Shown here: positions 32,709-41,111 of the stretch, in pieces
Layout of the letters: each line of letters starts with the position of its first letter
Position numbering within the stretch: position 1 is the stretch's first letter
Assembly (NCBI RefSeq): GCF_019083965.1
Contig: NZ_JAHRCY010000008.1
Location: 314,719 to 378,718, forward strand
From: Catellatospora tritici
Lineage (GTDB): Bacteria; Actinomycetota; Actinomycetes; Mycobacteriales; Micromonosporaceae
Reading direction: 5' to 3'
Length of the DNA stretch: 64,000 bases
Notes under the pieces: generated by a model
Databases searched by the model: none
What the model saw: only the letters and a program-made list of their open reading frames with translations
What the model was told of the DNA's origin: nothing
Program-made: the position numbers and the translations under genes

Positions 32709-34316
32709 TCAGTGCTTGCCGCTGGTGATCTCCTCGCGGGCCGGCGGCGGCTCGACCGGCGGAGCGGCCTGCTGGACCGGCGGGGCGGCCTGCTCGATCG
32801 GCCGGAAGAAGCCCCGGACCGCCGGGCCGAGGGCCCCGAGCCGGTTCATCTTCTTCGGCACCGTCCAGCCGACGTACGGCAGGTCGGCGTGGCCGTGCTC
32901 GTCGACGGGCGCCAGCGGCTGGTGCACCTCGACGAACTGGCCGTTGGGCAGGCGCTTGATGATGCCGGTCTCGACACCGTGCGCCAGCACCTCCCGGTCG
33001 TGCTGCTGCAGGCCCAGCGCGATGCGGCGGGCGATGTAGTACGCCAGCGGCGGCAGGGTCAGCAGGCCGATACGGCCGGCCCAGGTCATCGCGTTCAGGC
33101 TGATGTGGAACTTGTCGGCCACGATGTCGTTGCCGCCGGAGATCGTCAGCACCATGTAGAACGTAAGCGCCATGGCGGCCAGACCGGTGCGGTCGGGCAC
33201 GTCACGCGGACGCTGGAGCAGGTTGTGGTGCCCCTTGTCCTTCTTCCAGCGCGCCTCGATCCACGGGTACGCCATCGGCAGGACCGTCAGGATGCCCGGC
33301 AGCACCACCGTGGGCCAGAACAGCGGCGGGATGGTGTAGCCGAACGCCCTGATCTCCCAGGCGGGCATCAGACGGGTCGAGCCGTCCAGGAACATGACGT
33401 ACCAGTCGGGCTGGCTGCCCGCGGAGACCACGGCCGCCTCGTACGGGCCGAACAGCCAGATCGGGTTGATCTGGAACAGGCCGCCCATCAGCGCGATCAC
33501 CGCGAAGACGAGCATGAAGAAGCCGCCCTGCTTGAGCGCGTACCGCGGGAACATGCGCTCGCCGACCACGTTGCTGTTGGTCCGGCCCGGACCCGGCCAC
33601 TGGGTGTGCTTCTGCATGAACACCAGCGCCAGGTGCACGGTGACCAGGCCGAGCAGGATCAGCGGCAGCAGGAACACGTGCAGGATGTACAGGCGGGACA
33701 GGATGATCTCGCCCGGGAACTCGCCGCCGAACAGCGACGTGGTCACCCAGGAACCGACCACCGGGATCGACAGCATGATCGCCGAGGCGATGCGCAGACC
33801 GGTGCCGGACAGCGCGTCGTCGGGCAGCGAGTAGCCGGCGAAGCCCTCGGTGAAGCCCAGCCAGAACATCGACAGGCCGATGATCCAGTTCAGCTCACGC
33901 GGCTTGCGGAACGCACCGGTGACGAAGATGCGGATCATGTGCACCACGATCGCCGCCATGAACAGCAGCGCCGCCCAGTGGTGCATCTGGCGCATGATCA
34001 GGCCGCCGCGCACGTCGAACGACAGGTTCAGCGCCGTCTCGTACGCCCGCGACATCTTTACGCCCTGCAGCGGGACGTACGACCCGTTGTAGTGCGTCTC
34101 CAGCATCGACGGCTCGAAGAACAGCGCCAGGAAGGTGCCGGTCAGCAGCAGCACGATGAACGAGAACAGCGCGATCTCGCCCAGCAGGAACGACCAGTGG
34201 TCGGGGAAGACCTTGTTCAGCAGCGAACGCAGCGGCGTGGCCACGTGCAGCCGGGCGTCGACCGCCTCGGCCGACTTGCCCGGCAGGGCCTTCAAATCGA
34301 CTTTGCGACGCTTCAT
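32709..34316 (-). CDS. qcrB: cytochrome bc1 complex cytochrome b subunit
   Basis: 535-aa membrane subunit of the menaquinol:cytochrome c oxidoreductase that holds hemes bL and bH and both quinone sites. Eight or more transmembrane helices are evident. The b-type heme region includes GGLIMRQMHHWAALLFMAAIVVHM (His pairs, cut here from 24 residues to its key elements GGxxxRxxHxW and HMIRIFVTGAFR). The Qo-site PEWY-like motif appears as PDWYVMFLDGSTRL. A C-terminal cytosolic extension with Pro-rich tail is typical of actinobacterial QcrB. It is third in qcrC-qcrA-qcrB and overlaps qcrA by ATGA. This protein is the target of Q203-type inhibitors in mycobacteria. Confidence 0.95.
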   Translation of the reverse strand: MKRRKVDLKALPGKSAEAVDARLHVATPLRSLLNKVFPDHWSFLLGEIALFSFIVLLLTGTFLALFFEPSMLETHYNGSYVPLQGVKMSRAYETALNLSFDVRGGLIMRQMHHWAALLFMAAIVVHMIRIFVTGAFRKPRELNWIIGLSMFWLGFTEGFAGYSLPDDALSGTGLRIASAIMLSIPVVGSWVTTSLFGGEFPGEIILSRLYILHVFLLPLILLGLVTVHLALVFMQKHTQWPGPGRTNSNVVGERMFPRYALKQGGFFMLVFAVIALMGGLFQINPIWLFGPYEAAVVSAGSQPDWYVMFLDGSTRLMPAWEIRAFGYTIPPLFWPTVVLPGILTVLPMAYPWIEARWKKDKGHHNLLQRPRDVPDRTGLAAMALTFYMVLTISGGNDIVADKFHISLNAMTWAGRIGLLTLPPLAYYIARRIALGLQQHDREVLAHGVETGIIKRLPNGQFVEVHQPLAPVDEHGHADLPYVGWTVPKKMNRLGALGPAVRGFFRPIEQAAPPVQQAAPPVEPPPAREEITSGKH

Positions 34317-35377
34317 GACTTCTCCCAGAACGCCGGGCCGACCGGCACCTTGTAGTCACCGGTGGCCGCGAAGTGACCATCCTTGTCGACCGTGATCGGC
34401 AGCATCGGCAGCGATCGGGTCGCCGGGCCGAAGATCGGCTTGGCGTTGTCGGTGATGAGGAACTGCGACTGGTGGCACGGGCAGAGCAGGCGGTTGGTCT
34501 GCTGCTCGTACAGCGACGCCGGGCAGCCGGCGTGCGTGCAGATCTTCGAGTACGCCACGTAGCTCTGCCACGGGCTGTCCTTGTTGATGTCGTACAGGTT
34601 GAAGCGCAGCGCCTCGGCGTCGCCCTCGCGCAGGTGGATCAGCAGCGTCGGCGAGTCGGCGTACTTGTTGCTGACTCCGCCCGGGATGCCGGGGAACACC
34701 GTGATCTGGCCGCCGGTGCTCACCTCTTCCGGCCGGATCGGCGTGTAGTCGTCGCGAACGAGCTTGATCGGGTTTTCCTTGGTGGCGCCCGCGAACCCGG
34801 TCTTGAACAGGACGTCCGGGTGGTGCGGGTCCTTGATCATGGCACCGATCGGCAACGCGACCGCCGCCGCACCCAGCGGCAGCAGGCCGAGCAGCGACAG
34901 CTTCAGCGCCGGGCGGCGGGCCACGCTCAGCTCGCTGCCGATGAACTTCAGCGTCTCGCCGGTGATCTTGCGCTCGACCGGGTCCGACGGACCGTCGTGG
35001 CGGTCCTGGATCGAGATCTCGTGCGGCAGCAGCTTCTTGCCCCAGGTCAGGATGCCCAGGCCCACGCCGACCAAGGCCAGGCCCAGGGTCAGGCCCAGGA
35101 TCGGGGTGTAGAGCTTGCTGGGGTTGCTGCCCATCTCGTACTCCCATGGCCACCAGATGAAGGCGATCACGAAAGCGGTGGCGGCCAGACCCGTCAGCAG
35201 GAAGAAGAAGGCGACGATGCGCACCATGCGCTTCTCGCCCTTCGACCCCGCCGGGTACTGCGGCTCGTAGTGGACGATCTCGATCCCGTCACGCCGGGCG
35301 CCCTCGCGGACGATGTCGAACGTGGTGAGGTTCGGGTCGTCCAGGTCGTCGACGACCGGAGTGTTCGACTCGCTCAT
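34313..35377 (-). CDS. qcrA: cytochrome bc1 complex Rieske iron-sulfur subunit
   Basis: 354-aa Rieske protein carrying the [2Fe-2S] cluster that takes electrons from menaquinol. The ligands are in CTHAGCP and CPCHQSQF (about residues 280-305), the full two-Cys two-His set. Three N-terminal transmembrane helices (about 55-75, 90-110, 165-185) replace the single anchor of other bacteria, as usual in actinobacteria. A long soluble insertion with RDDYTPIRPEEV precedes the cluster domain. The gene is coupled by ATGA at both ends (to qcrC and qcrB). Confidence 0.95.
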   Translation of the reverse strand: MSESNTPVVDDLDDPNLTTFDIVREGARRDGIEIVHYEPQYPAGSKGEKRMVRIVAFFFLLTGLAATAFVIAFIWWPWEYEMGSNPSKLYTPILGLTLGLALVGVGLGILTWGKKLLPHEISIQDRHDGPSDPVERKITGETLKFIGSELSVARRPALKLSLLGLLPLGAAAVALPIGAMIKDPHHPDVLFKTGFAGATKENPIKLVRDDYTPIRPEEVSTGGQITVFPGIPGGVSNKYADSPTLLIHLREGDAEALRFNLYDINKDSPWQSYVAYSKICTHAGCPASLYEQQTNRLLCPCHQSQFLITDNAKPIFGPATRSLPMLPITVDKDGHFAATGDYKVPVGPAFWEKS

Positions 35378-36201
35378 GACTTACCTGCAATCCAGAGGGC
35401 CGCGAAGACGAGGGCCACGACGCCGACCAGGAAGATGGCCAGACCTTCGGTCACCGGACCGAAGCGGCCGAGGCCCCAACCGCCCGGGTCCTGGTCGGTC
35501 TGCAGAGCCCGCACGTAGGCGATGATGTCGTACTTGTCCTGCGGGTCGAGTTCGGTGTCACCGAAGACCGGCATGTTCTGCGGGCCGGTGAGCATCGCCG
35601 CGTAGATCTGGCGGTCGGTCGACTCGGCCAGCGTCGGGGCGTACTTGCCGCTGGACAGCGCGCCGCCGCCGGTCGAGAACGCGTGGCAGGACGAGCAGTT
35701 GATGCGGAACAGTTCACCGCCGCGGGACACCTCGCCCTTGCTCGCGAACTCCTCGCCCACCGGGAGCTGCGGGCCGCCGCCCAGCTCCTGGATGTAGGCA
35801 CCGAGCTGGCGCGCCTGGTCGCTGGTGAACTGCGGCTGCTTGCGCTCCGCCTGCGCCTCCTGGCGCGCGGCGGGCATGCGGCCGGTCTCCACCTGGAACT
35901 CCACGGCCGCCGAGCCCACGCCGATCAGGCTCGGGCCGCGGCCGTCGACACCCTGGGCGTTGTTGCCGTGGCAGGAGATGCACGACTTGTCGTACAGCGC
36001 CTGGCCGGCCTGGGCGGCGTCGCTCAGCGGCGCGGCGCCCTGCGCCTGCACACCGGGGGCGAAGGTCAGGTACAGACCACCGGCGAACATCAGCGCCGCG
36101 AACATTCGCAGGGCGCCAGACATCCGTCGACGGGCCCGGCCGCGCTGCCGGGGGGCACCCGGCGCCGGCACGGTGGTTTCGGTTTTCATGGCCGAGCTCA
36201 C
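35374..36201 (-). CDS. qcrC: cytochrome bc1 complex diheme cytochrome c subunit
   Basis: 275-aa membrane-anchored cytochrome cc with two heme c sites, CISCHG (near residue 72) and CSSCHA (near 167). It passes electrons straight to the aa3 oxidase without free cytochrome c. A basic N-terminus and hydrophobic helix (about 27-50) form the export signal/anchor, and a C-terminal helix (FLVGVVALVFAALWI) is a second anchor. The GTG start overlaps the ctaE stop (GTGA) and has GGAG five nt before. Co-transcribed ctaE-qcrC-qcrA-qcrB. Confidence 0.94.
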   Translation of the reverse strand: MSSAMKTETTVPAPGAPRQRGRARRRMSGALRMFAALMFAGGLYLTFAPGVQAQGAAPLSDAAQAGQALYDKSCISCHGNNAQGVDGRGPSLIGVGSAAVEFQVETGRMPAARQEAQAERKQPQFTSDQARQLGAYIQELGGGPQLPVGEEFASKGEVSRGGELFRINCSSCHAFSTGGGALSSGKYAPTLAESTDRQIYAAMLTGPQNMPVFGDTELDPQDKYDIIAYVRALQTDQDPGGWGLGRFGPVTEGLAIFLVGVVALVFAALWIAGKS

Positions 36202-36803
36202 ATCCGCTCCAGCAGGTAGATCATGAAGAAGAGGCCGATCCAGACCACGTCCACGAAGTGCCAGTAGTACGACACGACGATGGCCGAGGTCGCCTGCGCC
36301 GGCGTGAACCGGCCCATGGTGGTGCGGATCAAGTAGATGACGAAGGCGATCAGACCGCCTGTCACGTGCAGGCCGTGGAAGCCCGTGGTGAGGTAGAACA
36401 TCGAGCCGTAGCCGTCAGCGTTGATCTTGATGCCCTCGTGGATCAGGTGCAGGTACTCGTTCACCTGGCCCAGCACGAAGGTCAGACCCATCAGGAACGT
36501 GATGGTGAACCAGAACCGCAGGCCGTACACGTCACCGCGCTCCGCGCGCAGCACGCCGATCTGACAGGTGATGGAAGACAACACCAGGATCGTCGTGAAG
36601 AACAGCGCGTAGGGCAGATTCAGCACGTGGAAGTGCTTCTCCCACTGGCTGTAGTCCGCTGCGCGGATGGCGAAGAACATCGCGAACAGCGCCGCGAAGA
36701 ACATGAGTTCGCTGGAGAGCCACACGATCGTCCCGACGCTGACCATGTTCGGCCTGGTCAGGGAGTGGATCCTGCTCTTGTCGATGGCTGAGGCGGCAGT
36801 CAC
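36198..36803 (-). CDS. ctaE: cytochrome c oxidase subunit III
   Basis: 201-aa subunit III of the aa3-type terminal oxidase, with five predicted transmembrane helices. The conserved Glu is in WLSSELMFFAALFAMFF, and HFVDVVWIGLFF with WHFVDVVWI closes the protein. GTG at 36803 is chosen because the protein then begins TAASAIDKSRIHSLTRPNMVS, minus one residue, as in relatives. ATG 36830 is possible. First gene of ctaE-qcrCAB and divergent from the CtaG-like gene. Confidence 0.92.
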   Translation of the reverse strand: MTAASAIDKSRIHSLTRPNMVSVGTIVWLSSELMFFAALFAMFFAIRAADYSQWEKHFHVLNLPYALFFTTILVLSSITCQIGVLRAERGDVYGLRFWFTITFLMGLTFVLGQVNEYLHLIHEGIKINADGYGSMFYLTTGFHGLHVTGGLIAFVIYLIRTTMGRFTPAQATSAIVVSYYWHFVDVVWIGLFFMIYLLERM

Positions 36804-36899
36804 GCGGTCATTATTGCCCCCGACCTGCATCGGCGAGCGTCGGGGTGCCTGGTTGGCGGCGTGTCGTGGCCCGACCACGGCGTGTCCGCCGCCACGGTC

Positions 36900-36905
36900 T
36901 AGCCT
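36900..36905 (+). promoter_or_regulatory. leaderless -10 box of the ctaG-like gene
   Basis: TAGCCT six nt before the GTG at 36912, in the divergent space with ctaE. Confidence 0.6.
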
Positions 36906-36911
36906 CGGTTC

Positions 36912-37868
36912 GTGCCCCCTGTCGATCATTTCAGCCCGCTGACCTCGGCCTTAGCGATCTCCGGCGACCAGATGCCCCCGTTCGACCTCACCACGTTCTT
37001 CACCCGGACCCGGCTCGACTCGTGGCTCGCGGTGGGTCTGGTGCTGTCCGCGGCGCTGTATCTGTACGGCAGGCACACCCTGCGCCGCCGCGGCGACCGC
37101 TGGCCGATCGGGCGCACGCTGGCCTTCCTCGGCGGCCTGGCGCTCATCGCCGTGGTCTCCGTCACCGGCGTCGGCGCGTACGACACCACCCTGGTCAGCG
37201 TGCACATGGTCCAGCACATGACGCTGTCCATGGTCGCCCCGATCTTCCTGGCGCTGGGCGCCCCGGTCAGCCTCGCCCTGCGTACGCTGCCGCCGCGCCC
37301 GCGCCGCACGCTGCTCGCGGCGCTGCACAGCCGGGTGGCGGCGGTGCTGGCGTTCCCGCTCACCGCGTTCGCGATCTTCATCGCCAACCCGTTCGCGCTG
37401 TACTTCACCAGCCTGTACGAGCTGACCCTGCGCCACGAGTGGCTGCACGAGTTGATGCACGCGCACTTCATCGCCACCGGCTGCCTGTTCTTCTGGCCGC
37501 TGCTGGGGCGCGACCCGCTGCCCGGCCGCTGGCCGTACCCGGCGCGGGCGCTGCTGATGGTGCTGAGCGTGCCGTTCCACACAGTCCTGGGGCTGACCAT
37601 CATGCAGTCCAAGACCCTGCTCGGCGGCGACTGGTACCCGTCGCTCGGGCTGAGCTGGGTCGACCCGTGGGACGACCAGGTCACCGCGGGCGGGGTGCTG
37701 TGGGCCGGCGGTGAACTCGTCTCGGTCACCATGCTCGGCATCCTGGTCGCCCAGTGGATCCGCCAGTCTCGGCTGGAGGCGGCCCGCGTCGACCGCCAAC
37801 TCGACCGCGAGGAGGCGCTGGCCGCCACCGCACGCTCCGCGCAACCGCTGGATCACGCCAACCTCTAG
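36912..37868 (+). CDS. cytochrome c oxidase assembly protein (caa3_CtaG family)
   Basis: 318-aa polytopic membrane protein of the caa3_CtaG family, implicated in assembly of the copper centre of cytochrome c oxidase. Seven or so transmembrane helices are visible. Conserved His-rich elements are VSVHMVQHMTLSMVAP (near 100), LRHEWLHELMHAHFIATG (near 180) and VPFHTVLGLTIM (near 220), which could bind copper or heme. GTG start with TAGCCT six nt upstream. It is divergent from ctaE-qcrCAB, consistent with co-regulation of oxidase and assembly factor. A receiver-like gene follows after nine nt. Confidence 0.88.
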   Translation: MPPVDHFSPLTSALAISGDQMPPFDLTTFFTRTRLDSWLAVGLVLSAALYLYGRHTLRRRGDRWPIGRTLAFLGGLALIAVVSVTGVGAYDTTLVSVHMVQHMTLSMVAPIFLALGAPVSLALRTLPPRPRRTLLAALHSRVAAVLAFPLTAFAIFIANPFALYFTSLYELTLRHEWLHELMHAHFIATGCLFFWPLLGRDPLPGRWPYPARALLMVLSVPFHTVLGLTIMQSKTLLGGDWYPSLGLSWVDPWDDQVTAGGVLWAGGELVSVTMLGILVAQWIRQSRLEAARVDRQLDREEALAATARSAQPLDHANL

Positions 37869-37871
37869 GAT
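37866..37871 (+). promoter_or_regulatory. possible leaderless -10 box of the receiver-like gene
   Basis: TAGGAT lies six nt before the ATG at 37878. Its first three bases are also the stop codon of the ctaG-like gene. AGGA could alternatively act as a weak ribosome site. Confidence 0.45.
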
Positions 37872-37877
37872 GTGCCC

Positions 37878-38285
37878 ATGAGTACCAAGACCGTCCTGCT
37901 CTACAGCGACGACCAGCAGGTCCGCGACCGGATGCGGCTGGCCATCGGCGAGCACCCCGGCAAGGATCTGACCGTCGAGTTCGTCGAGGCGTCCAGCTAC
38001 GGCGAGTGCGTCCAGCTCGTGGACGACTACGAGATCGACCTGCTGGTGCTGGACGGCGAAGCGACCCCCGGCGGTGGCCTGGGCGTGGCGCGTCAGCTCA
38101 AGGACGAGATCGACGACTGCCCGCCCACCTGCGTCGTGATCGCCCGAGCGGCCGACCGCTGGCTCGCCGCGTACGCCCGGGTCGACGTGACCCTGGTGCA
38201 CCCGCTCGACCCGATCGAGACCGGTCGCGCCATCGCCGACATCCTGCACCGCGAAGTGGCGCAGGACCAGGTCGTCACGGCCTGA
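37878..38285 (+). CDS. atypical receiver-domain protein
   Basis: 135-aa single-domain protein with the CheY-like fold. It starts with VLLYSDDQQVRDR (acidic pair) and has a likely phospho-acceptor in LLVLDGEATPGG. The conserved Lys-Pro near the C-terminus is replaced by His-Pro (TLVHPLDP), so phosphorylation switching may be altered or lost. There is no output domain. Position between ctaG and trpD, near the cytochrome genes, seems conserved in actinobacteria (from memory), with unknown role. ATG at 37878 chosen over GTG 37872. Confidence 0.8.
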   Translation: MSTKTVLLYSDDQQVRDRMRLAIGEHPGKDLTVEFVEASSYGECVQLVDDYEIDLLVLDGEATPGGGLGVARQLKDEIDDCPPTCVVIARAADRWLAAYARVDVTLVHPLDPIETGRAIADILHREVAQDQVVTA

Positions 38286-38408
38286 TCCGAGGGCGCGCCA
38301 CGCCCCTCCACCTGCCAAGCCCGCGGTCGCGACCGCCCGTGCCGCCGCCTAGCGCGCAGACGGCACGGGCCGGTCGGGACAGCGGCGCCCCTGTTACGGG
38401 AGGCCCTC

Positions 38409-39506
38409 ATGGGCGATCAGCACACCTGGCCACGACTGCTCGGCGCGCTGCTGCGCCGGGAGGAGCTGACCCCCGACGAAACCGCCTGGGCCATGGGCGA
38501 GGTCATGGACGGCGCGGCGACGCCCGCCCAGATCGCCGGGTTCGCGCTGCTGCTGCGGGCCAAGGGCGAGACGCCCAGCGAGATGCGCGGCCTGGTCGCG
38601 GCGATGCTGGCGGCCTCGGCCCCGATGCCGCAGACCGACGCGCAGCGGCTGGCCTCGCTCGACGTCGTCGGCACCGGCGGTGACCAGGCCCACACCGTCA
38701 ACATCTCCACCATGACCGCGATCGTGGCCGCCGGCGCGGGCGCGCGGGTGGTCAAGCACGGCAACCGGGCCGCGTCGTCGTCCTGCGGCACCGCCGACGT
38801 GCTGGAGTTCCTCGGCATTCCGCTCGACCTCGGTCCGGAGCAGGTCGCCAAGGTCGCCGACGAGGTCGGCATCGGCTTCTGCTTCGCCGCTCGGTTCCAC
38901 CCGGGCATGCGACACGCGGGCGGCCCGCGCCGCGAACTGGGCGTGCCCACCGCGTTCAACTTCCTCGGCCCGCTGACCAACCCGGCCCGGCCCCGTTCGG
39001 CCGTGGTCGGCTGCGCGGACGTGCGGATGGCGCCGGTGATGGCCGAGGTGTTCGCCGAACGCGGTGACACGGTCCTGGTGGCCCGGGGCGAGGACGGCCT
39101 GGACGAGATCACCACGGCGGCTCCCACGCGCCTGTGGCTGGCTCGTGGCGGGCGGGTGACCCCGCTGGTGCTCGACCTGACCGAGGTCGGGGTGCCCCGG
39201 TCGGTCTCCGGCGATCTGAGCGGCGGCGACGTGTCCTACAACGCCGAGGTCGTCCGTCGGCTGCTCGCCGGTGAGACGGGTCCGGTGCGCGACGCGGTGC
39301 TGGGCAACGCGGCCGTCGCGCTGACCGCGCACGACTGGGCGCAGCAGGACCTGGGTCCGGCCGATCCGGACACGATCGCCGCCGAGCTGGCCCAGGCCGT
39401 ACGCGGAAATCTGGAGCGCGCCGCCGCGGCGGTGGATTCCGGCGCCGCCGCGAGCACGCTCGACCGCTGGATCAGCGCCGCGACCGAGGCGAAGTACGCG
39501 GCGTAA
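38409..39506 (+). CDS. trpD: anthranilate phosphoribosyltransferase
   Basis: 365-aa cytosolic enzyme of tryptophan synthesis, joining anthranilate and PRPP. PRPP and Mg binding elements are clear: DVVGTGGDQAHTVNISTMTA (about 75-95), KHGNRAASSSCGTADVLE (about 115-132) and the anthranilate-side FNFLGPLTNPARP (about 180). The remaining trp genes are absent here. A lone trpD next to ctaE/qcrCAB is a known actinobacterial arrangement (Rv2192c in M. tuberculosis, from memory). ATG with GGGAGG eight nt upstream. A strong convergent terminator follows. Confidence 0.95.
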   Translation: MGDQHTWPRLLGALLRREELTPDETAWAMGEVMDGAATPAQIAGFALLLRAKGETPSEMRGLVAAMLAASAPMPQTDAQRLASLDVVGTGGDQAHTVNISTMTAIVAAGAGARVVKHGNRAASSSCGTADVLEFLGIPLDLGPEQVAKVADEVGIGFCFAARFHPGMRHAGGPRRELGVPTAFNFLGPLTNPARPRSAVVGCADVRMAPVMAEVFAERGDTVLVARGEDGLDEITTAAPTRLWLARGGRVTPLVLDLTEVGVPRSVSGDLSGGDVSYNAEVVRRLLAGETGPVRDAVLGNAAVALTAHDWAQQDLGPADPDTIAAELAQAVRGNLERAAAAVDSGAAASTLDRWISAATEAKYAA

Positions 39507-39571
39507 GCCGCGAACCTGCTGGCCCGGTCGCGGCGTAAGCCGCGCCCGACTGAGATTCACCGCACGCACGA

Positions 39572-39607
39572 AAGCGGCCCGGCTCCCCTGCGGGAACCGG
39601 GCCGCTT
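39572..39607. terminator. bidirectional terminator between trpD and ctaF
   Basis: A 16-bp stem (AAGCGGCCCGGCTCCC with its complement, one mismatch) and a four-base loop end in a short T-rich run on each strand. Confidence 0.85.
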
Positions 39608-39619
39608 CTTCGTATGTCC

Positions 39620-40045
39620 TCAGTGCTCCGCGGTGCGGCGGGTGCCGGTGTAGTACTCGAACAGCAGCGCCGAGGCCGACAGCAGCACGCAGATGATGCC
39701 GAGCGCGATCAGCCACCACATCCAGAACACCAGGCCCAGCGACGTGATCAGCGCCGAGACCGCGATGCCGAACGGCCAGTAGCTACCGGGGCTGAAGAAG
39801 CCCAGCTCACCGGCGCCGTCGGCGATCTCGGCGTCGAGCCGGTCCTCCGGGCGCAGGTCGATGCGGCGCGACACGAACCAGAAGTAGCCGCCGCACATCG
39901 CGCACAGCAGCGTCGACATGATCAGCGCGACGACGCCGATCCACTCGATCCCGCCCTGGGCGTGGTCGGTCCACCAGCCGTAGACCACCGCGGCGACGAT
40001 CAGGAACAGCGAGACGCCGACAAAGATCCGGTATTCCGTCTTCAT
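39620..40045 (-). CDS. ctaF: cytochrome c oxidase subunit IV
   Basis: 141-aa small membrane subunit IV of the actinobacterial aa3 oxidase, with four transmembrane helices in two pairs (about 7-25 and 35-57, then 87-110 and 112-130). The linker RRIDLRPEDRLDAEIADGAGELG, abbreviated here to its RPEDR core, and the GFFSPGSYWPF stretch are the family signature. The ATG begins six nt after the ctaC stop. In Streptomyces ctaD lies between ctaC and ctaF, but here the two genes abut, as they do in mycobacteria (from memory). Confidence 0.9.
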   Translation of the reverse strand: MKTEYRIFVGVSLFLIVAAVVYGWWTDHAQGGIEWIGVVALIMSTLLCAMCGGYFWFVSRRIDLRPEDRLDAEIADGAGELGFFSPGSYWPFGIAVSALITSLGLVFWMWWLIALGIICVLLSASALLFEYYTGTRRTAEH

Positions 40046-40051
40046 GGTTGC

Positions 40052-40924
40052 TCAGCCCTTGTCCGCGTCACGCTTGGTCGGGAACGGCGTGGTGGTGGTG
40101 GCGTACGGCGCCTCGCCGATGGAGGCCAGGGCCTCCGGCGTGGTCTTGCCCGCCTTCAGCGCCGCGACGTACTGCGCGAACTTCTCCGGGGTCACCGTGC
40201 GCAGCTCGAAGTTCATCATCGAGTGGTAGGTGCCGCAGAGTTCGGCGCAGCGGCCGACGTAGTGGCCTTCCTTCGTCGCCGTCACCTGGAACTCGTTGTA
40301 GACGCTGCCCGGGAAGACGTCGCGCTTGAACAGCAGCTCCGGCACCCAGAACGAGTGGATGACGTCCTGGCTGTGCTCGCGGAAGCGCACCGTCCGGTTG
40401 ATCGGGATGACCACAATCGGGATGTAGCTGCTGTCGCCGACCGTGCTCTCCACCACCGGCGCGCCGACCGCGCTGCTCTCGGGGTAGTTGAACTGCCAGT
40501 TCCACTTGAACGCGACCACGTCGACGGAGACGTCGGGGTTGCTCGACACCTTGTTCACGTCGGTCTGGATCACCGCGGTGTAGTAGAACAGCACCGAGAT
40601 CACCAGGAACGGCAGCACCGTGTACAGGATCTCGATCGGCAGGTTGAACCGCGTCTGCGTGGGCAGCTCGGAACCCACCTTGCCCCGGCGGTACATGCCG
40701 ATGCACCAGAAGATGAGGCCCCAGACGAAGACGCCCACCAGCAGGGCGGCGACCACGGAACCGATCCAGAGGTCGTACATGCGCTGCGACTGTTCGGTAA
40801 CGCCGCCCTCGGGCCAGCCGAAGCCGCCGAACGCCGAACCGACGTCACATCCACCGAGCAGTGTCACCGCGACGATCGACATCGCGCTCAGGCCGACGGC
40901 TCGTCCGCGGGCTCGTGTTGCCAC
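40052..40924 (-). CDS. ctaC: cytochrome c oxidase subunit II
   Basis: 290-aa subunit II carrying the dinuclear CuA centre that receives electrons from QcrC. A lipoprotein-type signal (VAVTLLGGC, Cys near 26) is followed by two transmembrane helices (about 55-80, 95-120). CuA ligands are HSFWVPELLF (His, near 195) and CAELCGTYHSMM (near 226-237: two Cys, His, Met). GTG at 40924 has AGGAG six nt upstream. An in-frame run further upstream has no coding character and is rejected. Divergent from the cysteine desulfurase gene and first gene of ctaC-ctaF. ctaD, the catalytic subunit I, is not in the window. Confidence 0.93.
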   Translation of the reverse strand: MATRARGRAVGLSAMSIVAVTLLGGCDVGSAFGGFGWPEGGVTEQSQRMYDLWIGSVVAALLVGVFVWGLIFWCIGMYRRGKVGSELPTQTRFNLPIEILYTVLPFLVISVLFYYTAVIQTDVNKVSSNPDVSVDVVAFKWNWQFNYPESSAVGAPVVESTVGDSSYIPIVVIPINRTVRFREHSQDVIHSFWVPELLFKRDVFPGSVYNEFQVTATKEGHYVGRCAELCGTYHSMMNFELRTVTPEKFAQYVAALKAGKTTPEALASIGEAPYATTTTPFPTKRDADKG

Positions 40925-41099
40925 CACCTGCTCCTGCCTCCTACTAGCAGCGCCACCTTCGGACACACCGATGAGGGCGTGACCGACGGTCGCAGAGTAC
41001 TCGACCCAGGGCCTCCGGCCGGGCCTGGGGTCGGCCCGGAAAACCGGCGTGTCCGCGGGTTGACCGACGGCGGCGCAAGCCGCCACCGCTAGATCACGA

Positions 41100-41105
41100 T
41101 ACCGT
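41100..41105 (+). promoter_or_regulatory. possible leaderless -10 box of the desulfurase gene
   Basis: TACCGT six nt before GTG 41112. It would fix that start if real. The rest of the ~190-bp divergent space (40925-41111) carries a TTGACC at 41060 but no structure that I can name. Confidence 0.35.
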
Positions 41106-41111
41106 CGGAGG

